A stretch of 55,967 bases of DNA, from positions 1 through 55,967 of the forward strand of contig JAQWOT010000096.1 of assembly GCA_029245725.1 (NCBI GenBank). The letters are read 5' to 3'. Shown here piece by piece: positions 49,797 to 55,967 of this stretch. The DNA comes from SAR324 cluster bacterium. GTDB taxonomy: Bacteria; SAR324; NAC60-12. The notes under the pieces were generated by a model. The model saw only the letters and a list, made by a program, of their open reading frames with translations, was not told where the DNA came from and searched no databases. The first letter of the stretch is position 1. The number at the start of each line of letters is the position of its first letter. The translations under genes and the position numbers were made by a program.

Positions 49797-50534
49797 TTAG
49801 AATGTGTTCAGTCTTAGTCGTTGCTGCCAGAGTTCCTCGTAGTACGGCAACGCCTGTTGCTCCAACTCAAGATACCGACCTGTCAACGTCTCTCCAAGGG
49901 GGCTGGGTGGACCGAATCCCTGGCTTGCCTGAACATTGTTGTACCAATAGGGGGCCCAGGGACCGTCATAGGGCTTTTCACCGGACTCCCAACTCAACAT
50001 GGCATCGTAGTAAAGTAATCCAAGAGCAGTACAGATTTGAGGAAACACTAATTCAGGATTTGCCAGCATTTCATCACTGTCTACGATCAGTTTTGGTCCC
50101 TGAAAATGATTCAGTTGCTGCCATTGTTTGGCCTGTTCCACGATACCAATATCAGCCAACTGTGCTTGGGGCCAGACCTTGGCAAAAGATCGAATGACCT
50201 TGCGTGGATGACGAACCCAAAAAATATGGACTGCATCCTTGGCCCACTCCCAGGGCATCTCCACCATGTGGTGTGCCATGTTCTTCAGATACAGTTCACT
50301 GAAGCCTTGTTGACAAAATTGCTCAATTTTACAGATGCAATCTGTTGGAGTGTTAGGAAGTTGTGCAAGAATATCGACTCGGCCAGGGTGGTCAAGTCCT
50401 GTCCGTTGGAGATATGGTCCGTAGAAGGGTTCATCAATCACCGCACACCCTGGTCGCCGAGCAAAGCTGTACATCAGTGCTGTGCTGATATTGCGAGGAC
50501 CGGAAATAGCGTGGATCAAACGGGTCTGTGTCAT
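49797..50534 (-). CDS. Sulfotransferase-family protein
   Basis: A 245-residue cytoplasmic protein. The 5'-phosphosulfate-binding loop is ISGPRNISTALMYSF near residues 10-24, and the 3'-phosphate-binding segment is FWVRHPRKVIRSF near 104-116. These match the PAPS-dependent sulfotransferase fold, in a subgroup with an N-terminal SGPRN motif instead of the usual GxxKxG/S. The acceptor is unknown. It follows the lyase-like gene by 28 bases and precedes the SRAP gene by 11, all on the minus strand. Confidence 0.8.
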   Translation of the reverse strand: MTQTRLIHAISGPRNISTALMYSFARRPGCAVIDEPFYGPYLQRTGLDHPGRVDILAQLPNTPTDCICKIEQFCQQGFSELYLKNMAHHMVEMPWEWAKDAVHIFWVRHPRKVIRSFAKVWPQAQLADIGIVEQAKQWQQLNHFQGPKLIVDSDEMLANPELVFPQICTALGLLYYDAMLSWESGEKPYDGPWAPYWYNNVQASQGFGPPSPLGETLTGRYLELEQQALPYYEELWQQRLRLNTF

Positions 50535-50562
50535 CTGATGGGAGTCAATAATTGGTCAGATC

Positions 50563-51474
50563 TCACTTCCCCCAATTCAAGGCCACTGGATTCAGAGGTC
50601 TCAAGATCTCTAACAAGCCAGCCTTAGTTTGTGGATGCAATGCCGGGATTGGATGTCGGCAGAAAGCAGATTGAATGACTCCGCCTTCCTCCATCAATAC
50701 CTTGGTTGCCCGAAAGCCGCACTGACGATTCTCGAAGTTGATGGCAGGCAGCACTCTGGCGTAGGCTGAGGCAGCCTGATCTGCTTTCCCTGCAAGGAAG
50801 TGCTCAATCACAGGCTTGATTTGATCAGGGATCATGGCGGAGGTCATTGAGCCAGTAGCCCCAGCTTGGAGATCCGCCATCAGGGTAATGGCCTCTTCTC
50901 CATCAAAGGGCCCTTCAATCGCGACTCCTCCTTGTTCAATCAGTGCGCGCAACTTGTTGGCTGCCTGGGGGCACTCAATCTTGAAGAGCTTGACCATCTC
51001 AATCTCTCGAGCCATCCGAACCAGGAGGGGAACAGAAAGTTCAACCCCAGACAGTGGAGCGTCCTGAATCATAATTGGGATTCCCACTTCACCAACTTGA
51101 GCAAACTGCTCAAAGGTTTGATCTGGGGTTCCCTTGAGGAGTGCTCCGTGATAGGGAGGCATCATCATCACCATCGCTGCACCCAATTCCTTACTGAATT
51201 GAGCCCGTTGCAGCACAATGTGGGTGGCGTAATGGCTAATGGTAACAATGACGGGAACTCTCCCTGCGACATGTTCCAGGCTGAGTCGGCTCAATGCTTC
51301 TCTTTCTGCATCTGTGATCAGAAACTGTTCTGAGAAGTTTGCCAGGATACAGATGCCATCGACACCTTGATCGATCGTACAGTCCAGCACACGCTTCATT
51401 CCTTCGTAATCTACTTCCCCATTGGGATGAAAAGGAGTGGGGGCAACAGGCCAGATACCAGAATACTTGCTCAT
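50563..51474 (-). CDS. DHDPS/N-acetylneuraminate lyase superfamily protein, non-canonical
   Basis: A 303-residue TIM-barrel class I aldolase-type protein. The Schiff-base lysine is probably Lys165 in KLFKIE. The residues expected of true dihydrodipicolinate synthase are changed: the GTTGE loop reads LANFSEQ (44-50), and the YN.P strand reads IQDAP (136-140), so the catalytic tyrosine is replaced by Gln137. It therefore probably cleaves or dehydrates a 2-keto-sugar-acid-like compound rather than making dihydrodipicolinate. It heads the three-gene minus-strand group with the sulfotransferase and SRAP genes. Confidence 0.85.
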   Translation of the reverse strand: MSKYSGIWPVAPTPFHPNGEVDYEGMKRVLDCTIDQGVDGICILANFSEQFLITDAEREALSRLSLEHVAGRVPVIVTISHYATHIVLQRAQFSKELGAAMVMMMPPYHGALLKGTPDQTFEQFAQVGEVGIPIMIQDAPLSGVELSVPLLVRMAREIEMVKLFKIECPQAANKLRALIEQGGVAIEGPFDGEEAITLMADLQAGATGSMTSAMIPDQIKPVIEHFLAGKADQAASAYARVLPAINFENRQCGFRATKVLMEEGGVIQSAFCRHPIPALHPQTKAGLLEILRPLNPVALNWGK

Positions 51475-51623
51475 TTATGAACCTCAGTAGAGTAGTGTTG
51501 AAGGGAAACAGTTAATTTTGAAATGACTTATAATGGAAAAAAACCAGGAGGCTAGTCTAGTCTTTTATTAGCTGGAAGAACTTCCTGCATTCACCAGTTA
51601 ACAGAATCAATCTCTAGAGGAGA

Positions 51624-51854
51624 ATGGCGCAACTCAAAGTGGTTTATCAAGGGAAAGGGGCCAACCTTGTTGGCAAGGCTTGGCGTTATGGAGCAATGGG
51701 CGGAACCTGGGAAGAGGGACCTGTGGAGGGCCAAGTGATCGTCTCACTGCAGGTACAAGATCGCAATTACCAACTTTTGATATCTTTTCTGCAGGATGAT
51801 CCCAATGTAGTTGAGATTCTGGACGGTCCACCAAAGTCTGCAGAGTCTTCATGA
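51624..51854 (+). CDS. Small protein of unknown function (76 residues)
   Basis: A strong ribosome-binding site, AGAGGAGA, lies immediately before the ATG, which supports a real gene. The 76-residue product is soluble and glycine-rich near GKGANLVGKAWRYGAMGGTWEEG, has a beta-like middle (QVIVSLQVQDRNYQLLISFL), lacks cysteine and ends in a polar tail. I do not recognise the family. It stands alone on the plus strand, divergent from the lyase gene at 51474 and convergent with the aminotransferase gene, whose stop is one base away. Confidence 0.6.
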   Translation: MAQLKVVYQGKGANLVGKAWRYGAMGGTWEEGPVEGQVIVSLQVQDRNYQLLISFLQDDPNVVEILDGPPKSAESS

Positions 51855-51855
51855 G

Positions 51856-53025
51856 CTAGTACAATAACTTCTTCAAGGCTTCAATTAAGCACTGTCCATC
51901 GGCTGGAGTGTTGTAGCCCTGGATCGAGATTCGGGCAATACAATGTTCCTTCCAGCGGAAGACAGGGATCTCGATTCGAAATTCATCGTAGAGATGGTTC
52001 TTGATGTTTACCACGTCACATTCTGGCAAAGGTAGGGAAACCATCTGCATGCCAGCCCTCAGTCCGGGCTCTACCAGTGGATTTAAGCCAGTGATGCCAG
52101 ACCACTCCTCAGCAATCTGCCAAACCAATTGGTGACAGGCTTGTTTGACCTCGGCCCATTGATGCTTTTCCAAAAAGTCGATTGCTGCTGGAATTGCTAA
52201 CAGTGGGGCCAAGTCCCGAGTTCCTTGGAATTCAAGTGAATCAATGAAACGAGAATTTCCTAGAGCACCCTCCTCTTCAGCATCTGGGTTCCAACCGTGG
52301 CTAACGACCAATGGTTCAATCAGATGTTGTACGCGAGGTTGGACATGCAGAAAAGCAGACCCTTTCGGAGTAAGCATCCACTTGTGACAGTTGCCGGAGT
52401 AAAAGTCAGCATCCAGTGCATCTAACTTTAGAGGGATGTGACCCGGAGCATGAGCACCATCGATGACCGTCCAGATGCCTCGCTCCTTAGCTCGCTGAAT
52501 CAACTCTTCAATCGGAAAGGCAAGGGCTGTGGCGGAGGTCAAATGGCTGAGAAAGAGAACCTTGGTTCGAGGTGTGACCTTTGACCAGATAGCTTCCGTA
52601 AATTCGGTGGCAGAAGCCAGCGGGAGAGGAACTTCGACATGAATATACTTGGCGCCTGTCTTGCGAGCAATGAAGGTCCAAGTTTTTTCAAGCGCACCAT
52701 ATTCGTGGTCTGTCGTCAGGACTTCATCCCCTTCCTTCAGAGGTAGTGAGCGAGCGACGATGTTTAGCCCCGTAGTGGCATTGGTCACTCCTACAAGATT
52801 GTTCGGATGTGAACCGACAAAATTCCCAAGGTGTTCCCGCACATTCCGAATTAACTTTAAGCTTCTTCTGTTCTGATCCAAGAACTCGACTGGTTGCTTT
52901 TCGAGCTCCAGTTGCCAATACTGATAGTTTTCAAAAATAGCACGTGGACAGGCCCCAAAAGATCCGTGGTTCAGAAAGACGACATCGTCTCTCAACAGGA
53001 AGTGCTTGCGTAGTCCAAGAGCCAT
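51856..53025 (-). CDS. Class V aminotransferase-fold PLP enzyme (isopenicillin N epimerase-like)
   Basis: A 389-residue PLP protein. It has the N-terminal FLNHGSFGACP, the cofactor-site HEYGA, VIDGAHAPGHIPL with the PLP-ring aspartate, and the lysine Lys215 in SGNCHKWMLTPKG. This is the isopenicillin N epimerase/cysteine desulfurase-like fold, whose members racemise, desulfurise or cleave amino acid derivatives. The frame extends to 53112, inside the OppF-like gene, but the ATG at 53025 begins the conserved N-terminus 14 bases after that stop; its ribosome-binding site is poor. It is the last gene of the peptide-importer operon and probably acts on the imported peptide or amino acid. Confidence 0.85.
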   Translation of the reverse strand: MALGLRKHFLLRDDVVFLNHGSFGACPRAIFENYQYWQLELEKQPVEFLDQNRRSLKLIRNVREHLGNFVGSHPNNLVGVTNATTGLNIVARSLPLKEGDEVLTTDHEYGALEKTWTFIARKTGAKYIHVEVPLPLASATEFTEAIWSKVTPRTKVLFLSHLTSATALAFPIEELIQRAKERGIWTVIDGAHAPGHIPLKLDALDADFYSGNCHKWMLTPKGSAFLHVQPRVQHLIEPLVVSHGWNPDAEEEGALGNSRFIDSLEFQGTRDLAPLLAIPAAIDFLEKHQWAEVKQACHQLVWQIAEEWSGITGLNPLVEPGLRAGMQMVSLPLPECDVVNIKNHLYDEFRIEIPVFRWKEHCIARISIQGYNTPADGQCLIEALKKLLY

Positions 53026-53039
53026 AAAGTTTTTAGTGA

Positions 53040-54041
53040 TCAGGTGTAAAGGTGGCAGGCAGTCCAATGACCGGGCTTCGCTTCTGCAAACAGTGGGGCC
53101 TTGGTGGAGCAATCAATTTTTTTGTTTCCCAAAACCTCATTTCTACGGGGGCAACGAGTGCAGAAGGCACATCCTTTGGGAGGATTTTCTGGGCTGGGCA
53201 CTTCTCCTTCGAGCAGTACTCGGTTGGCTTCACGTTCACGTTCTTTTTCAGGATCAGGAATGGGAATTGCGGCAAGCAGAGACTGCGTATAAGGGTGCAG
53301 CGGATCTTCATAGATCGTGTTGCTGTCTGTCAATTCCATTACCTTGCCCAGGTACATTACGGCCATCCGATCACTGATGTGCCGAACCACTGCCAGATCA
53401 TGCGCAATGAAGAGGTAAGTCAGTTTCAGTTGTTGCTGGAGGTTGCGCATCAGGTTGATGATCTGGGCCTGTATCGAAACGTCCAAGGCGGAGATAGGTT
53501 CATCGGCCACAATGAAATCAGGTTGTGCCGCAAGAGCTCGAGCGATTCCAATCCGTTGCCGCTGTCCACCAGAGAACTCATGTGGATAACGGTCGGCAAA
53601 CTCCCTGGCCAGACCCACCATCTCCAGTATTTTCTCAACTTCAGAACGGATCGCAGAGCGGGGATGCAATTGATGGATGTACATTGGTTCGCCAATGATG
53701 TCGGCGATTTTCATCCTCGGATTCAGCGAGGCATAAGGATCTTGATAGATCATCTGAAAGCGATTGCGCATCTTGCGCAAGGCCTTTCCCTCCAACTGCA
53801 CCAAATCTGTTCCGCGATATTGAACAGTGCCTGCTGTGGGCTTGTAGAGTTGCAAAATACTGCGACCTAAGGTGCTTTTACCGCACCCGCTCTCGCCGAC
53901 AAGTCCGAGTGTCTCCCCTTCAAAAACGTCCAGACTCACATTGTCGACCGCTTTGACCACTCGTTGAGGCCCCTTGAGGAATCCCGAAGCTTGACCAAAG
54001 TGCATTGACAAATTTTTCACTTGGACGAGTGGTTCAGTCAT
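53040..54041 (-). CDS. Oligopeptide/dipeptide ABC transporter ATP-binding protein, OppF/DppF type
   Basis: A 333-residue ATPase. It has Walker [11 protein letters not shown]-loop MIYQDPYASLNP, signature [15 protein letters not shown] and Walker B FIVADEPISALD. The C-terminal oligopeptide-transporter domain with GCAFCTRCP carries a cysteine cluster that in this family can hold an iron-sulfur centre. It starts three bases after the OppD-like stop and pairs with that protein to energise the two permeases. Confidence 0.93.
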   Translation of the reverse strand: MTEPLVQVKNLSMHFGQASGFLKGPQRVVKAVDNVSLDVFEGETLGLVGESGCGKSTLGRSILQLYKPTAGTVQYRGTDLVQLEGKALRKMRNRFQMIYQDPYASLNPRMKIADIIGEPMYIHQLHPRSAIRSEVEKILEMVGLAREFADRYPHEFSGGQRQRIGIARALAAQPDFIVADEPISALDVSIQAQIINLMRNLQQQLKLTYLFIAHDLAVVRHISDRMAVMYLGKVMELTDSNTIYEDPLHPYTQSLLAAIPIPDPEKEREREANRVLLEGEVPSPENPPKGCAFCTRCPRRNEVLGNKKIDCSTKAPLFAEAKPGHWTACHLYT

Positions 54042-54044
54042 GGT

Positions 54045-55016
54045 TCACAATTTCCCTGCATGATGACACCAAACCTTGTGAGTGGTCGAGATAGATTGCT
54101 TCTTAGGAGGAGTCTGGCATTGCTCTGTTTGGTATAAACAGCGCTCGAGAAAAGGACAGGAAGTGGGGTAGTGAATCAGATTGGGTGGAAGTCCTTCAAT
54201 TGCTTCGAGAGGTTTTTCAGAACGAGTGTCTAGCCTTGGCAAAGAATTCAGGAGTCCTTTGCTGTAAGGATGCTGCGGCGTTTTGAAGAGTTGATCAACA
54301 GGGGCAAACTCCACAATTTTTCCTGCATACATTACGGCGACTCGATCTGCCAGACCGGCAACGATCCCCAGATCATGTGTGATCCAGATCACGGACATCC
54401 CAATCTCTCGACACAGTCTCTTGACCAGATCAATAATCTGGGCCTGAATGGTCACATCTAACGCGGTTGTTGGTTCATCGGCAATCAAAACAGATGGCTC
54501 ACAAGCGAGTCCAGCAGCAATCATGATTCGTTGTCGCATACCCCCAGAAAATTGATGGGGGTAATGGCGATAACGTTTCTCTGCTTCAGGGATGCCTACC
54601 AGTTCTAACAGTTCAATCGCCCTACCTTTAGCGACCTTTTCTGAAATTCCCTGATGTTCAATGATCGATTCCTGGATTTGATCGCCGATTCGCAAGACAG
54701 GATTCAGGGAAGTCATTGGATCCTGAAAAACCATAGCAATTCGATTTCCCCGCATCTCTCGCATCTCTGCATCACTCAACTGGAGGAGATCTCGACCTTC
54801 AAAGTGAACACTCCCTTGGACTTCGCAATCACGATCTGGAATCAGACGCAGCAGCGAGAGTACGCCAACACTCTTGCCCGAACCACTTTCGCCAACGATC
54901 GCCAGAATCTCCTGTTTCCCCAGGCTGTAACTGATTCCATTGACAGCCTGCACAACACCATCTGGTGTGGGGAAGTGAACGTAGAGATCTTCGACTTCTA
55001 ACAGGGCCTCATCCAT
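54045..55016 (-). CDS. Oligopeptide/dipeptide ABC transporter ATP-binding protein, OppD/DppD type
   Basis: A 323-residue ATPase. It has Walker [11 protein letters not shown]-loop MVFQDPMTSLNP, signature FSGGMRQRIMIAAGL, Walker [13 protein letters not shown] and a C-terminal CPFLERC segment. The frame runs up to 55133, but the ATG at 55016 lies two bases after the permease stop and starts the conserved LLEVEDLYVHF strand, so the upstream part is not coding for this protein. The organisation matches classical OppD. Confidence 0.92.
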   Translation of the reverse strand: MDEALLEVEDLYVHFPTPDGVVQAVNGISYSLGKQEILAIVGESGSGKSVGVLSLLRLIPDRDCEVQGSVHFEGRDLLQLSDAEMREMRGNRIAMVFQDPMTSLNPVLRIGDQIQESIIEHQGISEKVAKGRAIELLELVGIPEAEKRYRHYPHQFSGGMRQRIMIAAGLACEPSVLIADEPTTALDVTIQAQIIDLVKRLCREIGMSVIWITHDLGIVAGLADRVAVMYAGKIVEFAPVDQLFKTPQHPYSKGLLNSLPRLDTRSEKPLEAIEGLPPNLIHYPTSCPFLERCLYQTEQCQTPPKKQSISTTHKVWCHHAGKL

Positions 55017-55018
55017 AT

Positions 55019-55894
55019 TCACACCCGAATCTTTTGTTTGGGGTCCAGTGCATCTCGTAAGCCGTCTCCCAGAAAGGAAAAGCCCAGCATGGTTAGAGCA
55101 ATGGCTAACGTGGGCAATAATGCGAGATGCCAATAGACCCGAACATAGGCATTGCTGGCCCCAACCATTTTCCCCCAGCTCGCAATTGGATCGTTGACAC
55201 CCAATCCTAAAAAACTCAGTCCAGCTTCCGCAAAAATCGCCGTTGGGATCCCTAAGCTAATGGCAATCAGTATTGGACTCATGGCGTTAGGTATTAGATG
55301 TCGGAAGAGGATGCGCCATTCCGATGCACCGATGCCTCGAGCAGCAGTACAGTATTCCTGTTCGCGTAGCGTCAAGACCTGGGCCCGGGTGATGCGGGCA
55401 ATGACAATCCAACTGCTGATGCTCAGAGCAACGATGATAGTCAGCATCCCTCCACCTAGGACGGAAATGATCAGGATGGTGAAGAGCAAGGCAGGAAAGG
55501 CAGTCATGATGTCAATGATTCTTGAAATCACAAAGTCGAAGGCTCCCCCAAAATAGCCTGCTAATGCTCCAATCGGTAGCCCGATCAACAGTGCGATCAT
55601 CTGCACAGAGAGGCTGACCATCATTGAAGTGCGTGCTCCGTAAATCAGACGACTCAGATAGTCACGACCGACTTCATCAGTACCTAGTGGATGCTCTGGG
55701 TGATCAAAAGGCATCAGCAACACCCGATCAAAGTAGACTCGGTCGTAAGCAAAGGGTGAGAGCAGATCCGCAAAGAGTGCTAAGAACAGAATAAATCCCA
55801 CAAGAAACAAGCCGATCAAAGCTAATCTGTTCTGGGAAAAACGCCGAATGGCATCTTTCAGAAAGCTACGTCTGGTTGTTGTAGAGTTACTCAA
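55019..55894 (-). CDS. Oligopeptide/dipeptide ABC transporter permease, OppC/DppC type
   Basis: A 291-residue permease. The first membrane segment (LALIGLFLVGFILFLALFADLL) is followed by HPLGTDEVGRDYLSRLIYGARTSM, the coupling loop EYCTAARGIGASEWRILFRHLIPN and the GLGVNDPIASWG signature. It is typical in length and motif order, unlike the operon at 30460, because here the C-type permease follows the B-type one. It lies eight bases after the truncated upstream gene. Confidence 0.93.
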   Translation of the reverse strand: MSNSTTTRRSFLKDAIRRFSQNRLALIGLFLVGFILFLALFADLLSPFAYDRVYFDRVLLMPFDHPEHPLGTDEVGRDYLSRLIYGARTSMMVSLSVQMIALLIGLPIGALAGYFGGAFDFVISRIIDIMTAFPALLFTILIISVLGGGMLTIIVALSISSWIVIARITRAQVLTLREQEYCTAARGIGASEWRILFRHLIPNAMSPILIAISLGIPTAIFAEAGLSFLGLGVNDPIASWGKMVGASNAYVRVYWHLALLPTLAIALTMLGFSFLGDGLRDALDPKQKIRV

Positions 55895-55902
55895 GGGTGG
55901 AT

Positions 55903-55967
55903 TTAGGAAAGCGATTTTGCGCCTAGACGAACCCGTGGGTCAATCATGGTGTAGGCGATGTCTGTCA
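55903..55967 (-). CDS. C-terminal end of an OppB/DppB-type permease (partial)
   Basis: The last 20 codons and a TAA stop of a gene that enters from the right edge. They read TDIAYTMIDPRVRLG followed by a short tail. The DIxYxxxDPR segment is the conserved C-terminus of DppB/OppB permeases, and the position directly before a DppC-type gene agrees. The rest of the gene and the binding-protein gene presumably lie outside the window. Confidence 0.75.
   Translation of the reverse strand, partial: TDIAYTMIDPRVRLGAKSLS

Noticed and set aside
50563-51474. True dihydrodipicolinate synthase (dapA)
   Set aside because: The GTTGE loop and catalytic tyrosine are absent, and there are no lysine-biosynthesis genes nearby.
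55017-55133. N-terminal extension of the OppD-like frame
   Set aside because: Overlaps the permease gene by over 100 bases and is cysteine/arginine-rich. The ATG at 55016 fits the family start.
1-55967. tRNA, rRNA, CRISPR arrays, insertion sequences, prophage genes or attachment-site repeats
   Set aside because: I scanned gaps and gene content and saw no cloverleaf-like gene, spaced repeats, transposase, integrase or terminal inverted repeats. Small RNAs could be missed by eye.

Overview
The window is a dense stretch of chromosome from a Gram-negative heterotroph. Genes carry Sec or Tat signal peptides feeding periplasmic binding proteins, and the base composition is mixed and slightly AT-leaning by eye. 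Six ABC importers, many sugar and amide enzymes, a DUF3179 protein and a sulfotransferase fit a copiotrophic, probably marine, proteobacterium-like lineage (SAR324-type bacteria are one possibility). There is no rRNA, tRNA or other phylogenetic marker, so this placement is a guess. I saw no insertion sequence, prophage, CRISPR array, RNA gene or replication origin.

Layout. 1-1967: the first 18 codons of a leftward gene, then an alpha/beta hydrolase and a 3-hydroxyisobutyrate-dehydrogenase-like enzyme. 1970-6405 (minus): a SsuABC/TauABC-type importer followed by an FAD oxidoreductase. 6591-7742: a lone secreted DUF3179 protein. 7787-18727 (minus): a ten-gene unit with a carbohydrate ABC importer, three Gfo/Idh/MocA oxidoreductases, a secreted beta-propeller, a DUF993 TIM-barrel protein and a sugar-isomerase-like protein, read here as a complete uptake and catabolic route for an unknown sugar. 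19175-21969 (minus): a membrane TVP38-type/flavoprotein fusion translationally coupled to a CDP-alcohol phosphatidyltransferase. 22149-30242: single genes and pairs, namely a HisC-like aminotransferase, two EamA exporters, a GH63-like hydrolase with a PIG-L deacetylase, a P-loop kinase, an APH-fold kinase and an unusual ADP-ribosylglycohydrolase.

30460-36604 (plus): a peptide/nickel-type importer with an acetamidase/formamidase inside the operon and a fused double ATPase, preceded by a palindrome and an attenuator-like hairpin. 36839-41460 (plus): a ribose-type importer with two different permeases. 41540-41571: a perfect (CCTT)8 microsatellite. 41709-44279 (plus): an N-terminally short ALDH7-type dehydrogenase, a small 2-oxoglutarate/Fe(II) hydroxylase and a secreted protein. 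44302-49011 (minus): an FbpABC-type importer co-oriented with a PP2C-like phosphatase. 49180-51474 (minus): a SRAP DNA-crosslink protein, a sulfotransferase and a non-canonical DHDPS-family lyase. 51624-51854: a 76-residue orphan. 51856-55967 (minus): an Opp/Dpp importer with a class V aminotransferase, cut by the window end.

The recurring theme is one importer coupled to one or more enzymes in the same transcription unit, so each operon suggests uptake plus first-step processing of a specific organic nutrient. Three of the binding-protein genes are followed by strong intercistronic stem-loops, the arrangement known from malE-type operons, where it keeps the binding protein in excess. The most interesting uncharacterised units are the 7787-18727 sugar cluster, the amidase-containing importer with its leader, the phosphatase-linked importer, the altered ADP-ribosylglycohydrolase next to an APH-fold kinase, and the membrane flavoprotein/lipid-enzyme pair.
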